Shown here piece by piece: positions 36,537-46,988 of a DNA stretch of 64,000 nt. The stretch is taken from NCBI GenBank assembly GCA_964019425.1, contig OZ025823.1:496001-560000 (forward strand). Direction: 5' to 3'. The notes beneath the pieces were generated by a model. It ran no database searches and was not told the DNA's origin. It saw nothing but the letters and a program-made list of their open reading frames with translations. The position numbers and the translations under genes are program-made. The DNA is from Flectonema sp. DT1601. Taxonomy: Eukaryota > Euglenozoa > Diplonemea > Diplonemida > Diplonemidae. How positions within the stretch are numbered: the first letter of the stretch is position 1; the number at the start of each line of letters is the position of its first letter.

Positions 36537-36734
36537 ACCTCATTACTAACAGCTATTTGTTTTGAGCGTAATAACAAAATAATAAGAATTAAGTCTATCA
36601 AAGAGGTTTGCGCAAGAATTTTGAATTATTAAGAGAAAAAAGAATGGCAGCACAACCCCAACAGCGAGGTGAACTACTACGTGCTATGAATCTTCGAAGC
36701 GTGAAGCGGCAGGGACAATGCTATGTTATTTATC

Positions 36735-36879
36735 TTTATCGAAGTCAAGAAGTCAAACTTCTAGAGAAGCTCATGGGTTCGGGTACCACGAGAAGAGACG
36801 TATATTAACCAGAAGTAAATGACTACCCAGACCCACTCCATGCACGAAGCAACGAGTGTAAGAGACGGCTGATAACGCC
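36735..36879 (+). repeat. Dispersed hairpin repeat, copy A
   Basis: It starts with TTTATCGAAGTCA and shares CTAGAGAAGCTCA-type sequence and TTCGGGTACCAC with copy B. It then shares about 65 bp at high identity (AAATGACTACCCAGACCCAC, CATGCACGAAGCA, AAGAGACGGCTGA, ACGCC), ending at a T-run. Compared with copy B the central hairpin is partly lost. Orientation is given by the terminal T-run. It may be a polymerase III-type RNA or SINE. Confidence 0.75.
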
Positions 36880-37197
36880 ATTTTTTTTTTTTTTTTTTTT
36901 GCAAAGGGAAGGGAGAACACGCTGCAGTTCAGATTACTTATAACATCCAATTATAGAGAGTAACTAGCCTAGCTTTGAGCTTATGTAAAATAAAGAAATT
37001 TTTCTTTTTAAAAAAAAAATAAAAAAAGAAGACTGAAAACAGACAACATGTCTATTAAGGGCCTCTGTTTAGAGAACATCGCGCAAGAAGTTAAGCAATG
37101 ATAGTAATCGCGTGAGAACACTCTGCTGCTGCTCATACTCATTGCTCATGAATTGTGAATGGAAAAAGAAAATTATTCATTTTATTTTATTTATTTA

Positions 37198-37376
37198 TTT
37201 ATCGAAGTCAGGGGAAGTCAACTTTCTGGAGAATCTCACAGTTGTGGTACCATTCGGTACCACAAACTGTAAGACTCTCACAGGCGAGAAAAGAAGTAAA
37301 TAAACTAAAGCAAATGACTACCCAGACCCACCGCATGCACGAAGCAGGCAGTATAAGAGACGGCTGAAAAACGCCG
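37198..37376 (+). repeat. Dispersed hairpin repeat, copy B
   Basis: The fullest copy. The box TTATCGAAGTCAGGGGAAGT is followed by a long hairpin at about 37240-37270 (ACAGTT-GTGGTACC, loop ATTC, GGTACCAC-AAACTGT). Next come a small TCTC/GAGA hairpin around ACAGGC, the 65-bp block shared with copy A, and a final CGGC/GCCG hairpin before a T-run. No protein-coding capacity is likely. Confidence 0.75.
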
Positions 37377-38298
37377 CTATTTCTTTTTTTTTTTTTTTCG
37401 CCAAAATAATAATAACATTAAGTACAACTTATTTTAATAGAGGGGATTAATATGATAGAGGGAGAGATACTGTCTTACTGAAGACTTACATAGTTTGTTT
37501 AATAGATATAGATGGAAAAAAAGTTTAAACCACAATAAGTTTAAACCTATCAATAAGAGACAAGTTTTTCCATCACCCGACGATTCAAGATGAGGCTATT
37601 GAATCCAACAGGTATGAGTTCCTGTTTTTTTTTTTTTTTTTTTTTTTTCTTCTTCAGGCTTGCTGCTGCTATGTTTACATTAAAAAAAGTAGACGCAGAA
37701 TACCGATTAATGCCGTTGAGCAACGTACAAAAGAAACTAATTTCATTTTTTCCCCGCTACGTTCATGACTGTGTCGCAGGGGTCTAAATCACTTAAGTAC
37801 TCGACCAAAGTCAATGTCCCAAAGGGAAAAAAACAAACGAAATTTTAAAAATTAAATAATGAAAATCATAAAAAAAAATGATGTTTTTAGGGCACGAATA
37901 AAGAGTGCGAAAATTAATTTATTTTTTGTACCGAAAATATAAAACGGGGGAAAAAAAAAAGAGGGGATTTTTTTGACATTTTCATCATTGGGCAACAACA
38001 ACTACGACGATTATGATGAAAAAAGCGTGATAGTTTGACGGTGTAGAAACAGTAATAGAGTTTTTTTTTAAAATATTAAAAGATTATGGAAAGAACGGAG
38101 ATTCAAAAGCATCTGAATCTGTCTCTAACAAGCTGAACAAAATGGTTTTTTTTCTTTTTCTTTTTCTCCCACAGTGTGTCTTCCAATAGAAAAAACAACA
38201 CATCCAGGATTTTTTTTAAAAATAAAAAAAAAAAAAAATAAGAGTATGATGCTGCAAGAATAGCAAGCATGGATACCAACGTACGCGTTTTGCTTTTG

Positions 38299-38329
<31 letters not shown>

Positions 38330-40030
38330 CAAAAACACAAGGGGAAGTTTTTACTGTTAAGGAACTGGCTATAAACTGTCAGCACAGCGTAGTGCACGAT
38401 TTGCAAAATCCAAGGGAGTGGTAAACACAGTTACAAACATCATAAAAAAATAGTTCAAAAAAAAAAAATTTAAAAACACATTGCTCTGCTGTTCCAGTAT
38501 ACTGTGAAATACGTAGTTTCAGTCGTTATTGTTATTCTATTTGTCCCTTAGGACATCTTCATCTGAGGTACTTGATCCAGTTTTATTCCACTTTAAAGGA
38601 ACTGATTTCTTAAACGCAGTATAATAGTACAGTAACATATTTTGCTAGAAAGCTGCGCTTTTTTTTTTTTTTTTTTCTAAAAGAAGAAAAAAAAAAAGGA
38701 GGGGGAAAAAAAAAAGGAAAAAAAACGTTTGCGTGTGTGTGTTTTTGGTGGAAAAGAGAAACAAAAAATAAATAAATAAATACCCCTAGCGCAATAACTT
38801 TTGACCTAGAAAAATAGTTAAAGTCACAATTGGTAGAGTAGGTAATGGAAAGAAAACAGATAAATATTTGGGTAAAAGATCGCGTGACCAAAGTTAGTCA
38901 GTCCGCTATGTGCGTGAACAGGAACACGAAACATGACAAACGAAGCGAAACGCAAAAGAAATTTGCGGCACGTCCCCTGTTTACAACGGACCTTGACTAT
39001 TTTTTTTTTTTTTTTTTCTCCTTTTTTGAAGACGCTACTTTGCGTGAACAAGAAGTGACAGAATACGAACCATGTAAAAATAAAAAGATGAAAAAAAAAA
39101 AAAAAAAACAGACCAAAAAGAAAGAAGGGGTCAGGAAAGAAGAGGGATGAAGAACAATTCACTAACTGAAACTGCTATTTGCTTAAGCCAAAAGTACGGA
39201 AATTGTAGGTACTCAACTTTCTAATGAAATTGCTGACATGCTAACACATAATGATGTTACATGCAGCTGAAAAAAAAAGTGTTGGCAATAAAACAAAATG
39301 GTATGGGTAATTCCTCAGCCTACCAAAGATGGACAGCCCCATCAGGAACGAGCAAAACTCGAACCGCGTGAAATTCTTTTTTTTAACCGCTTAATCTCTT
39401 TCTTTTCCTCTCCCTCCCCTTCACAGAAGAATTTCCTAAAATTAAGTTGCACACCGCAAAAGCAGAATTTATCAATTGACGCTAAAACACTGAGTTACGG
39501 AAAACTACCTCATGTGTGCACTGCTGTTGACATTTTTTTTTTTCGTCCCTTCCTTTTTTTTCCCTTTTTTTTTTTTTTTTTCCCTTACAATACTCTAATA
39601 GTTGCAAAAAAAAAAAAAAAAAAAGGAAGGGGAAAAGAATTTGAGCTATTTCGTTAATTCCTTCAACGAAAAAAAAAAATAATACTACTGCAAGATACAC
39701 GTTGCTTAAAGCGAAAAACAGTTTGCAGTAATAGTAGGAAAAATACAATAAAAAAATATAAAAAAAACGCCACAAATCGGCGTATTGACCCGCGTGTATG
39801 ATATTTTACCCTTTGTGCATACATTTTTTTTTGTTTTCGCCAAGATTTGGTTTTTTCCTTTTATCCGTTTTGTAGCGTAGCAGGTAATAACCTGAAACCA
39901 TGAAATAAAATAAAATAACAAAAAGGAATCCTTTTTTTTTTTTTTTTTTCCAGAAGCAAACACGAACTTGTAGCATATATACAACGCAAAAATCGAGTTA
40001 GGTATGACAAGCTAGGACTTGTGCATTTCA

Positions 40031-41503
40031 TTAGGGAGGTGGAACTAGCGGGTTTATAGAAACAGAAAGAGCCGACGGTAAAGGATCACGCGTAGTCTCA
40101 CTGCGACTGCTTCTTCTAGAATCAGTATCAACGTGACCAGGAACAGGCGCACCAGCTGGAACTGTGTTCGAACGAGAACTTGAACTATCGCTGTCAACAA
40201 GTGGCATTGGCATTGGAGGTAGTGGCGGAAGGTGAGCAACATTCTCACGTTTTGTAAGAGATTTAACAGCTGCCTCATCCTTCGCAATAACCTTCGCATA
40301 GATTCTTCGAAATTGAATCACCCACCCAATAAACGACAACAGCGGCAGCACAACAGAAACAAACACCACCAAACCATATGCTGGGCTATCATACCCCACC
40401 ATAAATACTCCGAATAATGTAATTGACAATGCAGAAATCTCAATCCAGTGAACCACTTCATTTCTATAAGGCAAAAAGTGAAGCTGGAATATTAACCACG
40501 CTACGATTAACGCTGATAATGCGAATCTTTTTGCGGCAATGTCAGATCCAATGCTAACTGCGAACACGAATGACATAATTCTCAAATGTCTAATTACATC
40601 TATTGCTCTATGAATTCCAGTTACCCTGTCGGTTAGTTGAAACCTACCCTGACTAGCTATGCTATTGTGAGTACTGTCAGCCTCCATAGAGTCTTGAGGG
40701 GTTCTCTTGTCTCTTAAGGAAAAAGCAGCAGTTCTGGTTGCTTGACGCGAAGCAGAGGTAATAAAGTGTTTTATTTTACCTGTGTTATAGAGACTAACAA
40801 CTTCTGAACTGAAGTCAACACAATTACTTGAGTCTCCGTACCACAAAAATAGATACGACAAGAGTGGAGCTACTAGAGTAAAGACAAGAATAATCGAAGC
40901 AGCGACACTGTCGTTGGTTGAATTCTTATTGCAGTCACCACTACAAGATAATTCAATCAATGAAAGAAGGGTTAAGTGGGGTATATTCGCTATCAAAAGT
41001 ATGTGGAATACAGCAAACTTACGAGAAGTGCAACACCATGCTATAATCCAAATCACTAAACAAATACCATGTCCAATAGCATTAATGCTAACTCTTGACA
41101 GAGATGGAGCTACGCATTCTGATAACACAGAAGGAATACCGTTAGTCACAGCAAGTGAAGTGATCCCTGCAGACCAGCCAAGTTCCTTTGGTACGTCTAT
41201 GTATAGGAGAAGTGTTGCCATCTGACCACAGAATAACACGGATAACACCTCACCAAGTCCTCCCATGACTACAGAAATAGTTGCTATAATAATACAAAGA
41301 CCAGATCCTATACATAGTAAGGCTGTCGTTCCCAGACCTCCATCACTGTTGTTGCATCCGATGCAGGTGCCACTCACGGAGCCGTATTCTTTTTCACAGC
41401 TGTTGCAGGCATGAGAGTATCCATTTTCACCGCATTCCTCTCCATTAGCATATGAGATAGTAGATAGTGCAACAACTAGAAAAACGAATGACAGTAATTT
41501 CAT
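40031..41503 (-). CDS. Polytopic membrane protein with signal peptide
   Basis: A single exon of 490 residues. Residues 1-19 (MKLLSFVFLVVALSTISYA) are a typical signal peptide. A short luminal, cysteine-rich segment with CNSCEKEYG and CIGC spacing follows. About eight hydrophobic segments come next (for example LLCIGSGLCIIIATISVVMG, ICLVIWIIAWC, IILVFTLVAPLLSYLFLW, FVSVVLPLLSFIGWVIQF). A Ser/Thr/Arg-rich loop of about 80 residues lies between the fourth and fifth. The last 85 residues are cytosolic-like, rich in Pro, Ser and Arg. No transporter, receptor or channel signature was recognised. It sits alone between two gene deserts. Confidence 0.8.
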   Translation of the reverse strand: MKLLSFVFLVVALSTISYANGEECGENGYSHACNSCEKEYGSVSGTCIGCNNSDGGLGTTALLCIGSGLCIIIATISVVMGGLGEVLSVLFCGQMATLLLYIDVPKELGWSAGITSLAVTNGIPSVLSECVAPSLSRVSINAIGHGICLVIWIIAWCCTSRKFAVFHILLIANIPHLTLLSLIELSCSGDCNKNSTNDSVAASIILVFTLVAPLLSYLFLWYGDSSNCVDFSSEVVSLYNTGKIKHFITSASRQATRTAAFSLRDKRTPQDSMEADSTHNSIASQGRFQLTDRVTGIHRAIDVIRHLRIMSFVFAVSIGSDIAAKRFALSALIVAWLIFQLHFLPYRNEVVHWIEISALSITLFGVFMVGYDSPAYGLVVFVSVVLPLLSFIGWVIQFRRIYAKVIAKDEAAVKSLTKRENVAHLPPLPPMPMPLVDSDSSSSRSNTVPAGAPVPGHVDTDSRRSSRSETTRDPLPSALSVSINPLVPPP

Positions 41504-41615
41504 GTGTGTGCTGTGTATGCCCCCACGCTGTTAGAAGTAACGTTATGACTATTTAAAAGAATTTATTTTTATTTTATTTTTGAAAATCCTAAACACCTTT
41601 ACATCATGGTAAGCT

Positions 41616-41730
41616 TACGGGGTATCAATCATTCGATACCACACAACCGTAAAGAATCCCTCAGGCGTGAAGGGACGTTGTGACCATCAGTATTCGTGTT
41701 AAGACTCACTTGACATAAGAGCAAGTGTTA
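41616..41730 (+). repeat. Dispersed hairpin repeat, copy D
   Basis: A hairpin at 41616-41651 (TACGG/CCGTA and GGTATC/GATACC) aligns with the GGTACC hairpin of copy B for about 50 bases. One stem pair has changed from C-G to T-A on both sides. Downstream TCCCT/AGGGA closes a loop containing CAGGCG, which also occurs in copy B. CACTTG/CAAGTG forms a further stem near 41708-41730. Confidence 0.6.
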
Positions 41731-42550
41731 AGGAATTGAAGTGTCTGTCGCTCTTTATGTTATATTTACTTCTGGAAGGGTTGGAAAAAAAAATTATTAG
41801 GTAGCGTTTTCTTAAAATACTCAGAAGACTTTAAATAGCAAGCATACCGCATCTCTTTGCCAGTGAAGTATCACAATATTTTGTTTTTTTTGTTTTGTTT
41901 TTACACATTTTTCTTTTTTTTTTTTTTTTTTTTTTTTGGAAATGGTAAAGAAAAGAGTACGAGAAGAGGTAGATATGGTACAACCAAGAAGTGTGAAGAG
42001 GAGTAAGAATTAACAGAAAAAAGTCCGATCTGAAAGCCACTCCTCATTTTTTTTTTTTCTTTTCACTAATACAGTGTTCGAGTTAAGAGATAAAGATAAA
42101 AGAGAAGGAACTTTGATTGACATCCTCTCACGCCCCTTTGATTTATTTCTTTTTATTTTTTTTTCAATTTCTTTCTTAATTTTTTTTTTTTCTTCTTTTT
42201 CGTTGTTCGCCGCTAACATACGTTTTGGGAACGTGATAGAGAGAGGGATTATTTTTTTTTTTTTTTTTTTTTTTTCTTTACTCCTTATCAATACCACCGA
42301 AAAAGAAAAGCACCCTACGGCAGTCTAAGTAATTATTTTTCTTTTCCGTCAACCAGTTACACACCATATGTGATACAAGTCTGATAGCAGTACGCAGTGG
42401 TTCTGTTATCTGTATCGCATTTCAGGAAGTGACAATACTCGTATTGAGTTGGGGGGGTGAAATAACAACTTCACGCACAGGGGGGGATACCAGTAACGCA
42501 GCAAACAAAAGAAACGAATTATTTTTTTTTTTTTTTTCCTCATTCTGTTC

Positions 42551-42582
<32 letters not shown>

Positions 42583-42877
42583 AGAAATTAAGAAATTATA
42601 CTTGTTTATTGCTGAACCGAGGCATACCTCGTTGATTTTTTTCTTTCTTTTAATAATAATGTTGGGAACGACGGGGAAAAACCTCACTCCCAGTGACTTC
42701 ACTCATCCATCAGAATTCTAGCTGACAAGAAGAGAAGTAGAGTCAAACCTACTTATCTGTAGAGCATATCAAATTCATCATAATCCGATACATTGTACAC
42801 TCCGCTATTTACAAGTAGTTGATTTTTTATAATCAAAGAATTGCTTACTTCCTTTCTATATGGTAACTAAGAACATA

Positions 42878-42973
42878 AATCGAAGTCAGGGAAGCCAAGC
42901 TTTGGCATTGAAATACTGAGTTAAACTACCAACCTGCAGAACCTCTGCTGGCTAACAGTAGTTTAGTATAACG
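42878..42973 (+). repeat. Dispersed hairpin repeat, copy E
   Basis: It begins AATCGAAGTCAGGGAAGCCA, matching the 5' box of copy B, then diverges. About 25 bases on, an 8-bp perfect stem TAAACTAC/GTAGTTTA (42922-42965) encloses a second, nearly perfect stem CCTGCAGA/TCTGCTGG. The box plus hairpin layout is kept although the hairpin sequence is different. Confidence 0.6.
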
Positions 42974-44916
42974 TCAGAAAATTCAAGTTTCGGGAGGAGT
43001 CGATCTATACAGTGATGTTCTCACTGTAAAAAGACGAGAAAAAAAGACCCCCCTTGTGTGTACATGGCAATAATAGGAAATTATTCACTTCTTACTTTAG
43101 TCACTGTCAAGTTAGTGAAGATAAATAAAAACCAAAAAAAAAGGGGGAAAAAAAAAAAAAAAAAACAATAATAATGAACTCCAACAATTCCTATTCACGT
43201 AGCCCATCATATAAGGACAATTGGTAGAAAATCATAAAGGGAGAAGGAAAAAAAAAAAAAGGGGAAAAATTAGTCTGTTAACCAATGCCTAATCCAGTAC
43301 AACAATCAGAATAACAAAACCGTTAAAATACAAAAAAAAAAAAAAAAAAAAAAAAAAGAAGAATAAAAAGAAAACACACGTTGACAAACGCGGTTTTTAA
43401 TTATTGGCTAACCCACCCTCAAGCCAAATACAGGCGGCGTTACTGCATGTCGCTACGATTGATAGGTTGCATTTGGGGATAACAACATACCGATGAAGGT
43501 TGTAAGGTTAGCGGGAAAGAAACCACAAACAAAATCAACAACAAAAAAAAAAAAAAAAAAAAAAAAAAAGCTCTTTTAAGAAAAAAAGGAAGGCGGTACT
43601 ATGATGTTGTTTTTTTTTTCCCTGCGGCTTTACACCACACACGTGATGGGGAACCTTACGTATGCATCGTAACAGTAAGCGTCGCATACAATAGAATGGA
43701 ATAGGGCATTACGAAATGGGTAAGGGATTAACCCTTTATGAACTAACAAAACTTAATGCGATTGGACTCAGGACCCAATCTGCTCATAGTACACTACAAT
43801 ACACTTGCAACTTGTCACAATAGGGGAACATATCTAATCTGAAGATTGCATTCAGAACAGATGCAACCAGAGTCTGAAACTTGTGGCAAAAAAAAAAAAA
43901 AAGGGGGGGAAAGAGTCTATCGGAGATTGCGAATAACAACTCGCTTATCAAGAGAACAACAAGGTCTCAGACAAAAAAGACTAGCAGAACAAAAAAACAA
44001 AAAAAAAAAAAAAAAAAGAGAAAGAGAAGCTTGCCATCGGGATCCAAAAATGTCACTTCCACCATACACAGATTCAAGTTCACATTCTTTTTTTACATGA
44101 ATGTTAGTTGAATACTGGATTAGGAGTCACTGCTTCCACAGTGACGGGAATATTAGCAGGAACGAAAAATTAGACCCCTCAATGACAAGTTCTCCCCAAA
44201 GAAAGAAATAAAAATAAAAAGGGGGGGGAAAACGGCCTTAATAACGTCTCTGAAAAAACATGATGATGTGACTTGTTGAAAACGACTCTGAGATTGCCAA
44301 TTTTGGACCAACCCACTTTTACTAAAGGAACAGAGTGAGAAACAAGCAGTCATCCATAACAGGGATTATTGAGCCAAAAAAGAAACATAAGGGAAATGAG
44401 AAAAAGTTTTCATTATAACGACCAACTGTATAATAAAACAATACTGGGTACACGTAAATAAAAGAAATAGGGGGGGCGGGCGGGCGGAGAGGGACAACAA
44501 TAACGTCCGCATCCACGCCAATCGATATCACGAAAGATTCCTTCAAATTCATTGGTGAAGTTATATGCTTTTCGGGATTCGGGACAGAACAAATGCTAGA
44601 TAGGGTTTTCTCAACCATTGCATTTACTACTCTCCAATCAACTAGTAAAAAGTGTAATAAATATTGTGATGAACACATTCAGTGGATCCATGTTCATCAT
44701 GCAAACAGGAATGTGTACCTCGTACGGGTTACAAGTTTATTTTTTTTCAGTTTTTTTCTTTTGTTCGGTCTGTTTTTTTTATTCTTTTCTTTCCGTGTGT
44801 TGTGAAAAAATCTGCTACCGCAATATGATTGCACGTAGTAGAAGGTAGTGGAGGTGGTTAAAACCAGCCTTTAGCCAAAAGCAGAATACCCAGCAGAAAT
44901 CACCTTTCCGCGTTCA

Positions 44917-45285
44917 CTACGGAACACAAGTTTTGTTGGTAATTTGCTGAAGTGGTTCCTGCTTTCCGGGTATGTGCACACCACCACCACTACCAGTAGG
45001 GCATCTGATTGTAGCAGTTACCGAGGTGCTTTTACCAGAAACTGGGCCAGGAGAGAGGATAACATCTGCTGCCTCAGAAAGTAAGTAATGTATGTACCGC
45101 TGGTACGATATACTTTCTTTGTAATTTTCTATTTGACCAACTCTCTTAGCCATCGATAATCGCTTGATTACTGTGAAGCCAGCACTCATTACGACAGGCT
45201 TTTCTCCTAAAACCATAACATCGCTAATTGCCTTCTGCTCTACTCCCAACTTGCGAAGGGTGCGATAGAGACCTCTTGCTGCCAT
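44917..45285 (-). CDS. Small protein of unknown function
   Basis: A single exon of 122 residues, start preceded by GTTTACAG about 20 bases upstream. The N-terminus MAARGLYRTLRKLGVEQKAI is a basic amphipathic helix, and L-Y-R recalls LYR-motif mitochondrial assembly proteins. The later signature of that family is not evident. The rest is soluble, with a Gly-rich segment (CPTGSGGGVHIPGKQ). Composition is normal and free of homopolymers, which supports a real gene. Function is not assigned. Confidence 0.6.
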   Translation of the reverse strand: MAARGLYRTLRKLGVEQKAISDVMVLGEKPVVMSAGFTVIKRLSMAKRVGQIENYKESISYQRYIHYLLSEAADVILSPGPVSGKSTSVTATIRCPTGSGGGVHIPGKQEPLQQITNKTCVP

Positions 45286-45588
45286 GTTAATGTGATGGAA
45301 TGCTGACTGTAAACAAAAAGAATTGAATGATACAACTCACCGTTAACCATGAAGCCATCTTACCCTGTGTACCTTCCTGTAAATGTGTTTTCAGCAAAGT
45401 TCTTTTTTCCAGTAAATATAAAACAATAAAACTACAACAAAAAAAAACCCTGTCGTATCAGAGTGTATTCCTACACAGATTTTTTTTTTTGGCAAACAGG
45501 CAACACGTTCGTTCGAATAGGAAAGAGAAGAGATTTTATCATAATTAAAATCTCATTCACCGGGAATTGAACTGGCATGAAAAGCGAT
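45286..45588. other. Spacer, no gene seen
   Basis: About 300 bp with short A/T runs. A poly-A-containing plus-strand frame here is not credible as coding. Confidence 0.5.
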
Positions 45589-46623
45589 TTATTTTTTAGT
45601 AGTAGTAAGTGAAGCATTTAGAGGTCTTCTTGAACGAGTAGTCGTAACATCAGTGTTTGTGTCATCAAGCTTTGCTTGTAGTAGTCTGACAGTGGCGTCT
45701 CTTCTCTCATCATGTGTAAGATGGATCTGTGTTTGAGTCTCGGCAGGTATTCTCCAATTAATTCTTTCAGGTAGTACTGTGCGAGAATCATGAATACGAA
45801 GTTGCTGAAAGGCAAACGAATCCACGTGTTCCAATACGATAGTTAAAAGTTTTATTTCCGACAGTTCTATCAACGACAACAACGGAGTCGACCTCGTCTC
45901 GTCCTCCACAGTAACGAAACTACTAAACGAATCCGAATGCTCTCTTATTGCAAATTCTATTATCAATTCAGCCATCCCTACCTTCAATAATCTCAAAGCA
46001 ATATGTAGAATAGTACAACCTCTCCTGTCTTGAACGTTAATAGGGGGTTTCTTACTTAGTGCTGATGCGAGTAATTGTTCATCTCCAAGTTCTATGCAAC
46101 ACATTAAGGGTGTTTTACCGCTCTTGTCGCGGGAAGCTTGGGATGCTCCTCGATCGACAAGTAGGTTGAATATGTCATGTTTTTCAAATATTAAAGAGAA
46201 ATGTAATGCAGTGAATCCACAACAAGCTTCTTCAAATTTGAGAGGACCCAAGACATGTGTATCATACTCATCTGGTTCATTGATATAACTGTTTAGGTCA
46301 ATCTCATTAGCTTCAGCAAGTAGTAACAGCTCTGTAACTAGTTCCGCATTACCGTAGATAACAGCAAGGTGGAGTGGTGTTCTTCCATGCCATGTCCCTG
46401 TTATATTACATCTCTCTTCAGCTAATTCCCTCACCACAGCGACATTAGGATGTCTGCACGCTAAGTGTAATGCTGTACAACCAAATTTATTAGCGATTGA
46501 CACTGAAACACCACTGCTGACTACTCGAGATACTAATTCAGCATTTCCCTTACGAGCAGCACCATGAAGCTTCTCCATGTCTTCATCGTCAGTCTTGCAA
46601 CGAGGTAGTCGTGGGATATCCAT
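45589..46623 (-). CDS. Ankyrin-repeat protein
   Basis: A single exon of 344 residues with five to six ankyrin repeats over residues about 18-230. Visible cores are FGCTALHLACRHPNVAVVRE, GRTPLHLAVIYGNAELVTEL, GFTALHFSLIFEKHDIFNLL, GKTPLMCCIELGDEQLL and GCTILHIALRLLKVGMAELI. An insertion of about 20 residues separates the third and fourth units. The remaining 110 residues are helical and end in a Thr/Arg/Lys-rich tail. The ATG directly follows an acceptor-like ACACAG. It is probably a protein-interaction adaptor; the partner is unknown. Confidence 0.9.
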   Translation of the reverse strand: MDIPRLPRCKTDDEDMEKLHGAARKGNAELVSRVVSSGVSVSIANKFGCTALHLACRHPNVAVVRELAEERCNITGTWHGRTPLHLAVIYGNAELVTELLLLAEANEIDLNSYINEPDEYDTHVLGPLKFEEACCGFTALHFSLIFEKHDIFNLLVDRGASQASRDKSGKTPLMCCIELGDEQLLASALSKKPPINVQDRRGCTILHIALRLLKVGMAELIIEFAIREHSDSFSSFVTVEDETRSTPLLSLIELSEIKLLTIVLEHVDSFAFQQLRIHDSRTVLPERINWRIPAETQTQIHLTHDERRDATVRLLQAKLDDTNTDVTTTRSRRPLNASLTTTKK

Positions 46624-46988
46624 CTGTGTTTTGTCTGAGGTATTGAATGGATTTATTAAAAAACAAACAGATTATTCTTAACAATCAAAACACAATTAAG
46701 ATAACGATGTCTTTGTTATGTTAGGGAAACGAAGACTTGCATATGCGTACGTAAGAAACTGGTTTTTTTAAGAAAAAAAAAAAAGGAAACATATGTTGGC
46801 TTACTTCCGAATTAAAGAATACGGACAACACAACATAATACATCATCACACAATTAGGAGAAGTTGCAGAGTGTTCGACGAACACTTTTTTTTTATGGCA
46901 CCGAGAGACATAGCATCCACGGTGGATTTAAGTTGCTGCGCTGAAGAACGCAGACTACAATAGGAAAACAGAAGAACGAAGAACATGA
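46624..46988. other. Spacer between ATM and ankyrin genes
   Basis: 365 bp containing an A-run at 46770-46784 and a T-run at 46888-46896. No gene is seen. Confidence 0.5.

Larger units (their letters stand above)
31097..40030. other. 9-kb gene desert with structured repeats
   Basis: No protein gene was recognised on either strand. Besides the separately listed tandem hairpin units, foldback element and dispersed hairpin repeats, the interval holds many long A/T runs (for example 34106-34136, 35158-35180, 38301-38329). Complex-looking but non-coding patches occur at 32400-32720, 33060-33360 and 35200-35560, and a small perfect hairpin (CACCG/CGGTG) lies at 32547-32563. Neighbouring genes on both sides are minus-strand, so it is not a strand-switch region. 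Confidence 0.6.
41504..44916. other. 3.4-kb gene-poor region
   Basis: No firm gene. It includes hairpin-repeat copies at 41.6 and 42.9 kb, many A/T runs (41917-41938, 42551-42579, 43331-43357, 43541-43569) and a G-rich GGGCGGGCGGGCGG tract at 44471-44486. An unusual 70-codon open plus-strand stretch lies at about 44.50-44.72 kb, without start, stop or splice support. Confidence 0.55.
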
